Shown here: positions 37,079 through 47,290 of the stretch, one piece after another | How the letters are laid out: each line of letters starts with the position of its first letter | Numbering within the stretch: position 1 is the first letter of the stretch | NCBI RefSeq assembly: GCF_002860365.1 | Contig: NZ_NMWT01000013.1 | Span: 1 to 64,000, forward strand | Origin: Bifidobacterium parmae | GTDB lineage: Bacteria > Actinomycetota > Actinomycetes > Actinomycetales > Bifidobacteriaceae | DNA: 64,000 nucleotides | Reading direction: 5' to 3' | Translations under genes and position numbers: made by a program | Notes under the pieces: model-generated | The model's database searches: none | The model's input: only the letters and a program-made list of their open reading frames with translations | Told to the model about the DNA's origin: nothing

Positions 37079-38053
37079 TCAGGAGCGTTGCTTCTTGGCC
37101 GCGTCGAGCAGCGACTGGTAGTCGGCCTGCGTGTTCTCGACCACGTCGTCGCTCGGAGCGAGATCGGCCAGGCCGTACTTGTCGAGCAGCTTCTTCCACG
37201 TGCCGTCCTGGTTGAGGTGGAGCATCGCCTTGCGCACCACCGGCCCCAGCTCGGAGCCCTTGTTCACCATGAAGCCGTTGAGTTCCACGATGTCGCTGTT
37301 CGGCTTGGACAGTTGGATCTGCGGATCCTGCTTCGCGTAATAGCGGGAGGCGCCCATCGACAGGTAGACGGCGTCCACGCGGTTGGACTTGAGGGCGAGC
37401 AGCATGTTGGAGATGCCCTTGAAGGAGCTGACCTTCAGTTCCTTCTTGCCTTCCTCCTTGCACTTGGCGGCCTGCGCCTTGGCCTTCTCCTCGTGGGTGG
37501 AGCCGGAGTCCACGCCGATGGTGATGCCGCACACGTCGTCCAGCGTCTTGCCGGCCTGGTCGGAACCCTTGTTCACCACCAGGGAGGACGGCTCGCCGTA
37601 CAGCACGTCGATGAAGTCGACCACCTCGCGGCGTTCCGCGGTGTCCGTGGTGATGTTGGTGACCAGATCGTAGCGGTTCGCCTGCAGACCGGGGATGAGC
37701 TGGGAGAAGTCAGCTCCCTGCCCCTTCACCTTGACGCCCAGCACCTCGCCGATCAGGTTCGCCGCGTCCACGTTGAGGCCCTGGTCCTTGCCGTCCTCGC
37801 CCACGACGCCGTACGGCAGTCCCGCGGTGTTCTGGTATCCGATGGAGATCTCGCCCTTGTCCTTGATTTCCTGCGGCAGCGCGTCGTGCAGCTCCTTGAC
37901 CTCGCTGGCGCTGATGGTCTCCTGCTTGATGCCGGAATCAGACGAGGCGGAAGAGCCGTCGCCGGAGGAGGCGGAACCGCAGGCGGCCAGGGAGACGGCC
38001 ATGACGGCCGCGATCAGACCGGAGCAGACGCTCTTCACCGAATTCGATACCAT
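37079..38053 (-). CDS. Polar amino-acid ABC transporter, lipoprotein binding protein
   Basis: 324 aa. Lipoprotein signal (VCSGLIAAVMAVSLAAC, lipobox LAAC), Ser/Gly-rich linker, then a cluster F solute-binding fold (SIGYQNTAGLPYGV, GLNVDAANLIGEVLG, QANRYDLVTNITTDTAERREVVDF). Start 38053 with GAGGAA. The ligand cannot be fixed; YDLVTNITTDTAER suggests polar or charged amino acids. First gene of the operon. Confidence 0.93.
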   Translation of the reverse strand: MVSNSVKSVCSGLIAAVMAVSLAACGSASSGDGSSASSDSGIKQETISASEVKELHDALPQEIKDKGEISIGYQNTAGLPYGVVGEDGKDQGLNVDAANLIGEVLGVKVKGQGADFSQLIPGLQANRYDLVTNITTDTAERREVVDFIDVLYGEPSSLVVNKGSDQAGKTLDDVCGITIGVDSGSTHEEKAKAQAAKCKEEGKKELKVSSFKGISNMLLALKSNRVDAVYLSMGASRYYAKQDPQIQLSKPNSDIVELNGFMVNKGSELGPVVRKAMLHLNQDGTWKKLLDKYGLADLAPSDDVVENTQADYQSLLDAAKKQRS

Positions 38054-38416
38054 GATGTGTTCCTCACTGCGTGGGACGCGCGCACGCGCGTCAAACGGTT
38101 TTCGCAACAATTGACGGCACACAACCTAGCATCGGAACGACGCGGGGACAACGGGATTTCTCCAAAAGGAGTCGGCACCACCGGGCCGTGCGATGAACGG
38201 TCCACGCCATCGGAAGGCATGGCCGCGGAAGGAAACCGCGTCATTGCACCGTTGCACCGGGACAACGGGCTATGCGGCAGCGTCAGATTCTCACTTCAAT
38301 TGAGAACGCCCTATAAGACCAATCGAATCGAGATATTCCACATGGCAAGACGCATGATCCGCGAATACGGCACGAATGTGCTCCGAGCAAACCAGGTTTG
38401 GTCACCGTTCCCGTCC

Positions 38417-38587
38417 AGACAAACGAAAAGGCCCGCCGGAGCGGGCCTTTCGACAAGTCCAACCTAAGAGCAGAATCTCAACACAACATCATCGTTGCAA
38501 CGGTAAGTCTTTCCAATGCCCGTCCAACGTATCAGTCCTCGTGACCATTACTCTTTGTGGGCTCTGCTCTGTTCGGTTTTCCTTGTA
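38417..38587 (-). ncRNA. Candidate small RNA (~170 nt), unknown family
   Basis: In an 860-bp gene-free stretch, the minus strand has -35 TTGCAC (38622-38617), a 17-bp spacer and -10 TAAATT (38599-38594). About 170 nt later comes a strong terminator (38450-38427) followed by CTTTTCGTTTG. Near-terminal segments AGAGCAGA and TCTGCTCT (plus-strand 38563-38570 and 38467-38474) can pair to close a long stem, with a CGTTGCAACG hairpin inside. No open reading frame with a ribosome binding site. The layout recalls 6S-like RNAs but the sequence is not recognisable as one. Confidence 0.45.
38427..38450. terminator. Rho-independent terminator
   Basis: AAAGGCCCGC-CGGA-GCGGGCCTTT. The minus-strand side has the better T-run (TTTTCGTTT), so it most likely ends the candidate small RNA. 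Confidence 0.75.
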
Positions 38588-38767
38588 GCTCATAATTTAG
38601 GCGCATCGGCCGGCACGTGCAACTCGGGAGCAGGCCTTGTTCGTTTCTTTGCGCAATTGGTCGTTCGCACACCGGAACCGCACCGGATTGGCACGTCCTG
38701 TGCGCTTAGGAACGTTTGCATGTGCCGTCGTGTGCGATTCGGACAGCGTGGCGGCGTGTCGCCTGAT

Positions 38768-38870
38768 TGTGGATAACCATCACCCGCGATTGTGGACAAC
38801 CTCGCCGTTTTCGCCGGAAATTGTGGACGAGCTTCCCCGACACGCCGCACTCCGGTAGGCTCTGTCCACA
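38768..38870. promoter_or_regulatory. Four TGTGGAY sites upstream of tadZ
   Basis: TGTGGATAA (38768-38776, a perfect DnaA box), TGTGGACAA (38791-38799), TGTGGACGA (38822-38830) and the inverted CTGTCCACA (38862-38870). A -10-like TAGGCT is near 38856. The same motif stands before the pilin half of the locus. Confidence 0.5.
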
Positions 38871-38919
38871 TTGCCCGTACAGGTTGTGCCCCGATGCCGC
38901 GTCCCGGTTCAATCGAACC

Positions 38920-40173
38920 ATGAGCACGCGAACCATGACCATGCACCCGTCGCCGGAGGCGCCTCCTCCTCCGGCGATCGCGCGTGTCGCCACCTCGGCC
39001 CACCGCCCGAAGCCGCGACACCACCTGTCCCCCGCGCCGGCCGGCGCGCCACCGGTGCCGGCGCCGGTCCCGTCACGTCGCATGCCGCCGGCATCGCCCC
39101 CGTTGCCGGCGCGACTCCCGGCACCCGCACCGTCGCGTTCCCGAACGCAGGTCGTCACCGTGCCCGCACGACCCGTGAACGGCACCGCCGAGCCGCATGA
39201 CCCACCGCTTGAGCCATCGCATGCGGCCCGGCGGGCGGTTCCATGTGCGGCACGGTCACGGACGATGCCGCGACGGTACGCTCCCACACGTTCGGATCCC
39301 CGCGCGGAGGCGCCGTCGCGACCTCAGCCCGGCGGCAGCGCCCCCGCCAATCTCGTCGTGTTCTCCGCACCCAGCGGCGGCATCGGCACGAGCACGCTCA
39401 TGGCGCTCACCGGGTTGGCGTTGTCCTCCCGGGACGTCGGCTGCGCGTTGCTCGACGCGGATCTGGACGGCGGCGGGCTCGATGTGCTCCTCGGCATCGA
39501 GCACGAGCCGGGCCTCACCCTGCAGGACCTCGATGCGCCGCTCGGCCATATCGAGGGCGAGGCCTTGAACCGCGAGACCCCCGGGTGGGAGGGCATGCGC
39601 GTGCTCGCCCACACGCCGTGGCGCGGCGCGAATCCGGAATGGTGGGAGTTGGAGGCGGCGGCGGACGCGTTGGCCGAGGCGAACGACATCGTGCTGGTGG
39701 ATGCGGGGCGAGGCGCGGTCATCGCCCGCATGCCCCGGTTCGCCGTCGCCCGGCAGGTCATGGTCGTGGACTTGTCCGTGCTCGGCATGGCGCGCGCGAA
39801 ATCGCATGCCATGCTGCTCGATCGGCTGCGCGACGCCGCGGAAACCGGCGCGAGCATCCGATCCAAGCGGGTGGAACGGCCCGATGCGACGGATGCTTCC
39901 ACGGAGTCTCCGATCGTCGTCGGCGTCGAACCGCGTGGCGTGTCACGACGGCAATCCGCCTCATCGGTCGCGGTGGAGGAGGCCGTCGCCTATCTCGGCG
40001 AAGACGTGCTCGGTCCGGTCCGATGCGCCCCGTCGCTGTGCGCGGACATGCTCGCCGGATTGGGCATCCGCGCCGTACCGAAACGCAACCGCCGCGTGGT
40101 CGACGCGTTGGCCGACGGGATTCTCGCCGCGGCGGGAATCCGCGCGCCGGGCGGGAAACGGAGGCCGTCATGA
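38920..40173 (+). CDS. Ssd/TadZ-like (CpaE-type) protein of the Tad pilus
   Basis: 417 aa. Residues 1-140 are Pro/Arg-rich and disordered. From ~145 the MinD/CpaE fold begins with a P-loop that lacks the signature Lys (SAPSGGIGTSTLMAL), as in mycobacterial Ssd; ALLDADLDGGGLDVLLGIE and IVLVDAGRGA follow. Such proteins localise the Tad machine to the pole or septum and may inhibit division. The stop overlaps the tadA start (ATGA). The start is uncertain: ATG 38920 has no clear site, ATG 38935 is possible. Confidence 0.8.
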   Translation: MSTRTMTMHPSPEAPPPPAIARVATSAHRPKPRHHLSPAPAGAPPVPAPVPSRRMPPASPPLPARLPAPAPSRSRTQVVTVPARPVNGTAEPHDPPLEPSHAARRAVPCAARSRTMPRRYAPTRSDPRAEAPSRPQPGGSAPANLVVFSAPSGGIGTSTLMALTGLALSSRDVGCALLDADLDGGGLDVLLGIEHEPGLTLQDLDAPLGHIEGEALNRETPGWEGMRVLAHTPWRGANPEWWELEAAADALAEANDIVLVDAGRGAVIARMPRFAVARQVMVVDLSVLGMARAKSHAMLLDRLRDAAETGASIRSKRVERPDATDASTESPIVVGVEPRGVSRRQSASSVAVEEAVAYLGEDVLGPVRCAPSLCADMLAGLGIRAVPKRNRRVVDALADGILAAAGIRAPGGKRRPS

Positions 40174-41279
40174 ACGGAAACGGCATGACGGACGGTACGG
40201 CGATCGCGTTCGGTCCGCTCGACGCCATCGTGCGCGACCCGCAGGTCACCGACGTGGCGGTGACCTGCGACGGACGCGTCTGGGCGGACGACGGGAACGG
40301 CATGCGCGAGCGCCGTCCGCGCATACCGTTCCGGGATCCGCGGACCGTGCGCGACTATGCGGTCCGCTTGTGCGCGCAGCTCGGCCGTCGCCTCGACGAC
40401 GCGCGCCCCATCGCCGACGCCTCCAGCGGCGACGGCATCCGCGTGCATGCGGTGATCGCCCCGATCGTGCCATATGGCGCCTCCCTGTCGATCCGTCTGC
40501 CGGACCGTACCACCGCCACGTTGCCGGACCTGTGCCGACGCGGGCTGTTCCCGGCATCGTGGCTGCCCGTGCTGCGCGGTCTGGTCGCGCGACGCGCCAC
40601 GCTGCTCGTCACCGGCGGCACGGGCGCCGGCAAGACGACGCTGCTCAAGGCGCTGCTTGCCGAATGCGCGTCTACGGAGCGCGTCGTCACCGTGGAGGAG
40701 GTGCGCGAGCTGGGCGTGCTGCCGATCGACGACCACGTGTCGATGATCACGCGCGAGGCGAACGTGGAGGGCGCCGGCGCGGTCGGATTGCCGGAACTGG
40801 TGAAAGCGACGCTGCGCATGCGCCCCGACCGCGTGGTGTTGGGCGAATGTCGCGGCGAGGAGGTCGCCGACCTGCTGCGCGCCTACAATTCCGGCCATCA
40901 TGGCGGCATGACGACGTTGCATGCGGACGGCGTCGCGCGCGTGCCGTCACGGCTGGTCGCGCTCGGCCTGCTCGCCGGTCTCGCCCCCGCGGCGACGGCC
41001 ATGCTCGTCCGGGACGCGTTCGACGCGGTCCTCCACCTGGAACGTGCCGGCGGGCGGCGGCACATCGCGCAGATCGGGCTGATGGGAGTCTCGCCTGACG
41101 CCATTGCAGGCGGGGCGGCGGATGGGACACCCGGCGTTCTCTCGGATGGGATGGCGGCCGGCATGGCGCGTGGCGACGGCGTGCTGGCCGGACTGCCGTT
41201 GGCCGTATGGACGGGTTCGGGGCAACCGTCGTATGCGCCGCATTGGCCCCGCTTCGCAGACCGATGGAGGCTGACATGA
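40170..41279 (+). CDS. tadA: TadA secretion ATPase
   Basis: 369 aa type II/IV secretion ATPase that powers Flp pilus assembly. RLPDRTTATLPDL, Walker A LLVTGGTGAGKTTLLKALL (~residue 149), Asp box VVTVEEVREL, Walker B RMRPDRVVLGECRGEE, His box NSGHHGGMTTLHA. Start with GGAGG 5 nt upstream; overlaps by 4 bp both the upstream tadZ and downstream tadBC genes. A Gly/Ala/Met-rich stretch near the C-terminus (SDGMAAGMARGDG) is unusual. Confidence 0.93.
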   Translation: MNGNGMTDGTAIAFGPLDAIVRDPQVTDVAVTCDGRVWADDGNGMRERRPRIPFRDPRTVRDYAVRLCAQLGRRLDDARPIADASSGDGIRVHAVIAPIVPYGASLSIRLPDRTTATLPDLCRRGLFPASWLPVLRGLVARRATLLVTGGTGAGKTTLLKALLAECASTERVVTVEEVRELGVLPIDDHVSMITREANVEGAGAVGLPELVKATLRMRPDRVVLGECRGEEVADLLRAYNSGHHGGMTTLHADGVARVPSRLVALGLLAGLAPAATAMLVRDAFDAVLHLERAGGRRHIAQIGLMGVSPDAIAGGAADGTPGVLSDGMAAGMARGDGVLAGLPLAVWTGSGQPSYAPHWPRFADRWRLT

Positions 41280-42619
41280 GCATCACATGGAACACCATCG
41301 GCCCGCTCATCGCGACGATCGCGGCATGCGCGGTCATCGCGGTCATCATGCCGGTCGTCAGGCCCGCCGCGATACGACTCGTCATGCGCGTCTTCAGGGC
41401 GGAAGGCGCGCATGGCACGAGACATGACGGCGCACGCGGCGGCGTCCGTGACAGAGCATCCGCCGGCACGTCCGCCGACCGCCGGGGCCACGGTGCACCG
41501 GTCTCCCCCGTCGCGCGTCTGCCGCCGCGCATCGGCATCGACGCGACAATCGCCGCGGTCATCGCACGCGTGAAAGGCGGGGGCGACGCCGCCGAGGCGT
41601 TCGAGGAGCAGGGCGGCGTACGGTTCGCGACGCCGCGCGTGACCGCCGCGCGCGCCGCGAACGTGCTGCGCATGCGCGCCAAAGCCGACGAGACCGAGGC
41701 GGATGTCGCGACGGCCGCGCGACATCTCGCCGCCGCATGCCGATTGAGCGAGCACACGGGATGCGAGCTGTCGCACTGTCTGGAGGCAGTGGCCGACGAC
41801 CAGCGTCGGGCGCGTCGGGCCGCCGAGCTGAAACGGCAGACGTTCGCGATGCCGAAGGCGACGATACGGCTGCTTTCCGCGCTGCCGGCCGTGACTGTGG
41901 CGCTCGGCGAGCTGCTGGGGGCGAGGCCGGTCGCGTTCCTGTTCGAGGAGCCACAGGGGCTGCTGTGCCTGGGATTGGGCGGATTGTGGTATGCGGCGGG
42001 TCTGGTGTGGACGCGCAGGCTGTTGGCGACGTTCGACGGCGCGGGCGGCGGGGACGCGGGCGGATCACGGGACGCCGACCTGCCGATCACGCTCGCCATG
42101 CTCCACGCCTCGCTCAGGCAGGGCGCGTCCATTCCCGGGGCGTTGATCGCCGTGGGAGAGGCGCTCGACGGGGAGAACCGTGACGGGCGGATACGGTGGG
42201 ACCCGCATGCCGGAGTGGGTTCCCCGATCCGGCATGTACCGTCCGCCGGATTCCGGAGATCCCCGTCCACCGGATTCCGGGAAGAACGACCTACGCAGGA
42301 ACTGCCCGCACACCTGCAATCAGCCGGTCATGCGCTTACGCGCGGCGCGACCTGGCATGAGGCGTGGGGCGGCGCCGACGCGGGTGACGCAGCGCTCGAA
42401 TCGATCCGCGACTGTCTCGGCGCGGCGTGGGCGCACGGCGTCTCGCCGACGGCGCGGCTGGAGCTCGCCATCGAGCGGTACGGACGCGACGAGACGGCGG
42501 CCATCGAGCAGGCGGCCGCCGGTCTTTCGGTGCGTCTGCTCGCGCCCACCGGATTGTGCTTCCTGCCCGCGTTCGTGCTCATCGGCGTGCTGCCGGCGAT
42601 CGTCTCGTTCGCGATGTGA
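41276..42619 (+). CDS. tadB-tadC: Fused TadB-TadC membrane platform protein
   Basis: 447 aa. The N-terminal half (helix [17 protein letters not shown], cytoplasmic helices [30 protein letters not shown], then [22 protein letters not shown]) reads as TadB with its T2SSF fold. The C-terminal half ([31 protein letters not shown] ... [28 protein letters not shown]) reads as TadC. In mycobacteria these are two genes (Rv3658c, Rv3657c). The join (~residues 300-345) contains a 16-bp direct repeat. It forms the inner-membrane platform for TadA. No downstream pilin gene follows on this strand. Confidence 0.8.
   Translation: MSITWNTIGPLIATIAACAVIAVIMPVVRPAAIRLVMRVFRAEGAHGTRHDGARGGVRDRASAGTSADRRGHGAPVSPVARLPPRIGIDATIAAVIARVKGGGDAAEAFEEQGGVRFATPRVTAARAANVLRMRAKADETEADVATAARHLAAACRLSEHTGCELSHCLEAVADDQRRARRAAELKRQTFAMPKATIRLLSALPAVTVALGELLGARPVAFLFEEPQGLLCLGLGGLWYAAGLVWTRRLLATFDGAGGGDAGGSRDADLPITLAMLHASLRQGASIPGALIAVGEALDGENRDGRIRWDPHAGVGSPIRHVPSAGFRRSPSTGFREERPTQELPAHLQSAGHALTRGATWHEAWGGADAGDAALESIRDCLGAAWAHGVSPTARLELAIERYGRDETAAIEQAAAGLSVRLLAPTGLCFLPAFVLIGVLPAIVSFAM
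42241..42280. repeat. Direct repeat at the TadB-TadC junction
   Basis: GTCCGCCGGATTCCGG (42241-42256) and GTCCACCGGATTCCGG (42265-42280), 24-bp period, encoding two copies of SxGFR. Confidence 0.8.
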
Positions 42620-42764
42620 ACGCGCGCCCGCCGGCCGCGCGGCCGCGCGTTACCGCTCACAGCACCGCCGCCCGCCCACCGGGCCACGCCCAAAATGTGA
42701 ACTCGCGTTGAACTTTGGCGCGTATACCCGCAAGCCAACCGTTTCAAGGCATAGGATGACAAAC

Positions 42765-45002
42765 ATGGCACAGATTTTTGACGCACCATCGAAAGCGATC
42801 CTGCGAAGCCAAATCGCAGAGCACATCGCCGAAACCGACAAGAACGATCGGCGCGAGACCCTTGAAGGCGAGGCCCCGCTGCCGACCGACCGCTTCTTCG
42901 ACCGCGAGCTGAGCTGGCTCAAGTTCAACAAGCGCGTCCTCGAACTCGCCGAAGACAAGGACCAGCCGCTGCTGGAGCGCACCAGCTTCGCGGCGATCTT
43001 CGCCAACAACCTCGACGAGTTCTTCATGGTCCGTGTGGCCGGCCTCAAGCGCCGCATCGACTCCGGCATCGCCGTGCCCTCCGCCGCCGGTCTGAGCCCG
43101 CGCCAGCTGCTGCGCTCGATCAGCGAGCAGGCGCACGCGCTGCAGAACGAGCACGCCCACTACGTGATCGACGAGCTGTTCCCGGCCCTCGCCGAACAGC
43201 ACATCGTGCTGCTCAGCTGGGACAAGCTCACCACCGCCGAGCAGGAGCGCCTGTCGCGCTACTACCGCCAGCAGGTGTTCCCCGTGCTCACCCCGCTCGC
43301 CGTGGACCCGGCCCACCCGTTCCCGTACATCTCCGGCGGCTCCATCAACCTCGCCGTGATCGTCGAGAACCCGGCCTCCGGCAAGTCCCACTTCGCGCGC
43401 GTGAAGATCCCGGGCAACCTCAACCGTCTCGTGCCGGTCGACGACATGACCGACGAGGAGTCCAAGGAGGAGCGCTACGGGTTCATCACGATGGAGAACC
43501 TCATCATCGCCCACCTGGAATCCCTGTTCCCGGGCATGATTATCAAGGAGGCCCGCTCCTTCCGCGTCACCCGCAACGAGGACATCGACGTCGAAGAGGA
43601 CGACGCCGAGAACCTGCTCAACGCGATGGAGAAGGAGCTGCTCCGCCGTCGCTTCGGACCGCCGATCCGCCTCGAGATTTCCGACCAGACCAGCCCGTTC
43701 CTCTCCCAGCTGCTCGCCGACCAGCTCGGCGTCACGCCGGAGGAGGTGTACCGTCTGCCGGCCCCGCTCGACATGACCGTGCTGTTCGAGCTCGGCGGCA
43801 TCGACCGTCCGGATCTCAAGAACCGCCCGTTCATCCCGACCACGAACCGTCAGATCGCCGAGGTCGAGTCGAGCCGCGCGCAGGACATCTTCGCCGCGAT
43901 CCGCGAGCGCGACATCCTGCTGCACCACCCCTACGACTCGTTCTCCACGTCCGTCCAGGCGTTTCTGGCGCAGGCTGCTGCGGATCCTAAGGTTCTGGCC
44001 ATCAAGCAGACGCTCTACCGCACCAGCTCCAACTCGCCGATCATCGACGCGCTGATCGACGCGGCGCACGCCGGCAAGCAGGTGCTGGCGCTGGTCGAGA
44101 TCAAGGCCCGCTTCGACGAGGACGCGAACATCGCGTGGGCGCGCAAGCTGGAGCGCGCCGGCGTGCATGTCGTGTACGGCATCGTGGGGCTCAAGACCCA
44201 CTGCAAGCTCATCGAGGTGGTGCGTCAGGAGGCCGACGGCCTGCGTCGCTACTGCCATGTGGGCACCGGCAACTACAACCCGAAGACGGCCCGCATCTAC
44301 ACCGATCTGGGTCTGCTCACCTGCGACCCGGTGGTCGGCCAGGATCTCACCCGCCTGTTCAACCAGCTGTCCGGTTACGCGCCGAAGTCGAGCTTCCATC
44401 GTCTGCTCGTCGCGCCTCGCACCATCCGCACCGGCCTGATCCAGCGCATCCGCCGCGAGGAGGACGCCGCCCGCGCCGGCAAGGAGGCGTGGATCAAGAT
44501 CAAGGTCAACTCCGTGGTGGATGAGAAGACGATCGACGCCCTGTACCGCGCCTCGCAGGCGGGCGTGAAGATCGACATCGTCGAGCGCGGCATCTGCTCG
44601 CTCAAGCCCGGCGTGCCCGGCCTGTCCGAGAACATCCGCGTGCGTTCGATCCTCGGCCGCTTCCTCGAACACAGCCGCATCTACGCGTTCTGCAACGCGG
44701 ACGGCCCGCAGATCGGCGAAGGCCCGCTGTCCGGCCCGGAGGTGTGGATCGGTTCCGCCGATCTGATGCACCGCAACCTCGACCGTCGTGTCGAGGCGCT
44801 GGTGCGCATCACCGCGCCCGAGCAGATTCAGGAGCTGCTGGACTACATCGACCTGCAGATGGCCGATTCCACCTCCAGCTGGCATATGCTGCCGGATGGC
44901 TCCTACGAGCGTCACGCGAAGGACGAGGAGGGGCGCCCGCTGGTGGACTGCCAGGAGTACCTGATCCGCAAGCACACGCGTCGCCGCGGCAACCACAGCT
45001 GA
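42765..45002 (+). CDS. ppk: Polyphosphate kinase 1
   Basis: 745 aa. PPK1 makes polyphosphate from ATP and forms a phosphohistidine intermediate. The four domains are intact: [19 protein letters not shown] (N-terminal), [18 protein letters not shown], the catalytic [39 protein letters not shown] and His498 in [19 protein letters not shown], and [13 protein letters not shown] near the end. Start at 42765 with AGGA 8 nt upstream; ATG 42756 is an equally good alternative. A terminator follows ~150 bp later. Single gene in its own unit. Confidence 0.96.
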   Translation: MAQIFDAPSKAILRSQIAEHIAETDKNDRRETLEGEAPLPTDRFFDRELSWLKFNKRVLELAEDKDQPLLERTSFAAIFANNLDEFFMVRVAGLKRRIDSGIAVPSAAGLSPRQLLRSISEQAHALQNEHAHYVIDELFPALAEQHIVLLSWDKLTTAEQERLSRYYRQQVFPVLTPLAVDPAHPFPYISGGSINLAVIVENPASGKSHFARVKIPGNLNRLVPVDDMTDEESKEERYGFITMENLIIAHLESLFPGMIIKEARSFRVTRNEDIDVEEDDAENLLNAMEKELLRRRFGPPIRLEISDQTSPFLSQLLADQLGVTPEEVYRLPAPLDMTVLFELGGIDRPDLKNRPFIPTTNRQIAEVESSRAQDIFAAIRERDILLHHPYDSFSTSVQAFLAQAAADPKVLAIKQTLYRTSSNSPIIDALIDAAHAGKQVLALVEIKARFDEDANIAWARKLERAGVHVVYGIVGLKTHCKLIEVVRQEADGLRRYCHVGTGNYNPKTARIYTDLGLLTCDPVVGQDLTRLFNQLSGYAPKSSFHRLLVAPRTIRTGLIQRIRREEDAARAGKEAWIKIKVNSVVDEKTIDALYRASQAGVKIDIVERGICSLKPGVPGLSENIRVRSILGRFLEHSRIYAFCNADGPQIGEGPLSGPEVWIGSADLMHRNLDRRVEALVRITAPEQIQELLDYIDLQMADSTSSWHMLPDGSYERHAKDEEGRPLVDCQEYLIRKHTRRRGNHS

Positions 45003-45151
45003 CGATGCACCGAGGTGGCGGGCCCCTACGCGGGGCTTGCCGCCCGGCGTTCGCATGCCGGTCGCGTCGGTGGAACCTTTGGCCACCGGCGCGGTGGATC
45101 GCCTTGAAACGGCGTATGATGGAACCCGGAATTTGTGAACGTTAACGCAAG

Positions 45152-45182
45152 CGAAGGCCGACCCGCAACGGGTCGGCCTTCG
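45152..45182 (+). terminator. Terminator between ppk and the Nudix gene
   Basis: CGAAGGCCGACCC-GCAAC-GGGTCGGCCTTCG, perfect 13-bp stem. No U-run beyond TCG. Confidence 0.6.
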
Positions 45183-45240
45183 TCGTTGCAGCGGAAAAAC
45201 TACGTAGAGACCTACGCGAGCCCCCGCACGCAACCCTGCG

Positions 45241-45246
45241 TACAAT
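45241..45246 (+). promoter_or_regulatory. Leaderless -10 element of the Nudix gene
   Basis: TACAAT followed by 6 nt and GTG 45253. Confidence 0.5.
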
Positions 45247-45252
45247 CGAAGG

Positions 45253-46461
45253 GTGAACAAGAAAATGAGCAAGATCGTGGAAGCGGCAGGAGGCATCCTC
45301 TACCGACGTCGCCGGCTCCCTGACGACGTTGCGCGACGACGCGCCGACGAAGGCTCCTCCGTGATCACGACCGCGGCCGCAACCGACGCCGCGGCATCCG
45401 CACCAACCGCAACGACCGCGGCCGCCGCAGGCATCGCCACGGGCACCGCAGCGTCACCCGCAACCGCCGTCTTCGGCACCCCGCGGTTCGACGACATCGA
45501 AGTCTGTCTCGTGCACCGCCCGAAATACGACGACTGGAGCTGGCCGAAAGGCAAGGTCGACCCGAACGAATCGCATATGCACGCCGCCGTGCGCGAGATC
45601 GGCGAAGAGACCGGCCTGCCCGTCGCGCTCGGCCCGTACCTCGGCGACATCGAATACCCGCAGTCCGAAGAGGGCAGCAAACAGCGCCACACGAAGAACT
45701 ACGCGCCCAACGTGAACACGAAGCACATCCGCTTCTGGATGGCCACCGCCATCTCCCCCGTCGACAAGCTCAAGCGCACCGCCGCGCTCGGCCCCGTGCA
45801 CCGCGCCGACGTGGGCGAGATCGACGACGTGATCTGGCTCACCCCGGACAAGGCGCGCAAGAAGCTCACCCATTCCACGGACAAGGAGATTCTCGCCCTG
45901 TTCATCGACCGCCTCCAGGAGGGCGCGGCCGACGCGGTGCCGGTCATCCTCGTGCGCCACGGCAAGGCCGAGGCCCGCAAATCCTGGAAGGGCACGGACG
46001 CGAATCGTCCGATCACGCCGCGCGGAGCCGCCGCCGCGTTCGCCCTGAGCCACGAGCTCGCCTGCTTCAACCCGGTGCGCCTCGCCACCTCCCCGTGGAT
46101 CCGCTGCATGGAGACGCTGGAGACGTTCTCCTGGCAGACCGGACGCGACATGGTCAAGCTCGACCCGCTCACCGAGGACGCGTTCGCCGCGGACCCGCAG
46201 GCCGCATGGGAGTGCTTCGCATCGGAGATCGAATACGCGCTCAAGCATCGCAGCCCGGCCGCGATCTGCATGCACCGGCCGGTGATCGGTGGTATATTCG
46301 ACCATCTGCGCGCCCTGTGCGTCTCCGATTCGCTCGCGAAGCGTCTGATCGCCAAGTCGCCCTACATGCCCACCGGCAGCGCGCTCGCGCTGTTCGCCGT
46401 CGCCACGCCGAAGGGCCCCCGCATCATCGATATCCAGAAGGTCAATCCGCTTGTCTACTAG
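45253..46461 (+). CDS. Nudix hydrolase fused to a histidine phosphatase domain (MutT1-like)
   Basis: 402 aa. Residues ~8-210 are the Nudix domain with a full Nudix box from GKVDPNE to REIGEETGL; a ~55-aa Ala/Thr-rich segment is inserted after the first strand ([20 protein letters not shown]). Residues ~230-400 form a phosphoglycerate-mutase/SixA-type phosphatase ([32 protein letters not shown]). The same architecture in Mycobacterium MutT1 degrades 8-oxo-dGTP and diadenosine polyphosphates. Start at GTG 45253 from the leaderless -10; ATG 45265 is possible. The stop overlaps the next start. Confidence 0.88.
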   Translation: MNKKMSKIVEAAGGILYRRRRLPDDVARRRADEGSSVITTAAATDAAASAPTATTAAAAGIATGTAASPATAVFGTPRFDDIEVCLVHRPKYDDWSWPKGKVDPNESHMHAAVREIGEETGLPVALGPYLGDIEYPQSEEGSKQRHTKNYAPNVNTKHIRFWMATAISPVDKLKRTAALGPVHRADVGEIDDVIWLTPDKARKKLTHSTDKEILALFIDRLQEGAADAVPVILVRHGKAEARKSWKGTDANRPITPRGAAAAFALSHELACFNPVRLATSPWIRCMETLETFSWQTGRDMVKLDPLTEDAFAADPQAAWECFASEIEYALKHRSPAAICMHRPVIGGIFDHLRALCVSDSLAKRLIAKSPYMPTGSALALFAVATPKGPRIIDIQKVNPLVY

Positions 46462-47200
46462 ATCCGTCAACCACGCCGCCGCAGGAACCGGCAACACGGG
46501 CAACGGCTCCGTGCTCGCCTCCCGCTCCGGCTTCGTGCCCACGCCCGGCTCCGCGCCGCGCCCGTCGCGTCCCGGCCAGCTCGCCCCCGCCCTGCTCGAG
46601 CAGATGGCGGGCGGCAACGATCCGGGCGTCGTCAACGAGATCGCCCACTCCTCCGCCTCCGCCCTGCTCGACCGCGTGCGCCACAGCGAGGATCCGGCGG
46701 TCGTCGCGCGCGTGCTCACCGTCGTCGAACGCGAAGGCGTGGACGACATCGCCGAACTGTGGAGCTCCTCGCCGGCGGACACGCTGCCCGGCGTGCTGTG
46801 GCGCCTCTACATGCTGCGCACGTGGATGCGCACGCACCGCGACGCGATCGCGCGGCTGTGGCGCGTCGGCGAGCCGGTCGCAACGTCCGCCTCCGCGATC
46901 GCCGGTGTCGATCAGGCGCCCACCGAGGACGACATCGCGCGTCTCGCCGATTCGATCCTGTCCGGCGCGTTCACCGGCGATTTCGCCGTGGCGATGGAAC
47001 GCGCGGCCGCGTTCACCGACGTGGTGGCGTTGGGATTGCGCATCGAGGCGAAGCATCTCGCCGAACAGGCCGCCACGCTGGGCGCCAAATCGAACGCCGA
47101 CAAGGCGGCGCGGCTCATGCACACGGCCGCGAACCTGTTCGTCACCGCCAAGGACTTCCACCACGCCGCGAACCTCTGGCGTCGCGGCAAACTGGAATAA
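46451..47200 (+). CDS. Conserved hypothetical protein, unknown function
   Basis: 249 aa from a TTG start at 46451 (AGAAGG 9 nt upstream), overlapping the Nudix gene by 11 bp. I do not recognise the family. It is mostly helical: after ~40 disordered residues come repeats like [29 protein letters not shown] and [29 protein letters not shown], then [25 protein letters not shown]. No signal peptide or membrane span. The coupling to the Nudix gene suggests a linked role. Confidence 0.7.
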   Translation: MSTRSVNHAAAGTGNTGNGSVLASRSGFVPTPGSAPRPSRPGQLAPALLEQMAGGNDPGVVNEIAHSSASALLDRVRHSEDPAVVARVLTVVEREGVDDIAELWSSSPADTLPGVLWRLYMLRTWMRTHRDAIARLWRVGEPVATSASAIAGVDQAPTEDDIARLADSILSGAFTGDFAVAMERAAAFTDVVALGLRIEAKHLAEQAATLGAKSNADKAARLMHTAANLFVTAKDFHHAANLWRRGKLE

Positions 47201-47290
47201 CGCAACCGCGAACGGTCGGAAGACGTCGGAGACTCCGGCGCGGAACAGCGGCGACATCGAAAAGAACCCGGACAGACCCGGATAAGAGCA

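Noticed and set aside
38417-38587. 6S RNA
   Set aside because: The pairing pattern is reminiscent but no conserved central bulge sequence is recognisable, so I call it only a candidate small RNA.
38768-38870. Origin of replication (oriC) from the DnaA-box cluster
   Set aside because: No dnaA, dnaN or AT-rich unwinding element is near, the boxes are few and the same motif recurs upstream of the pilin gene.
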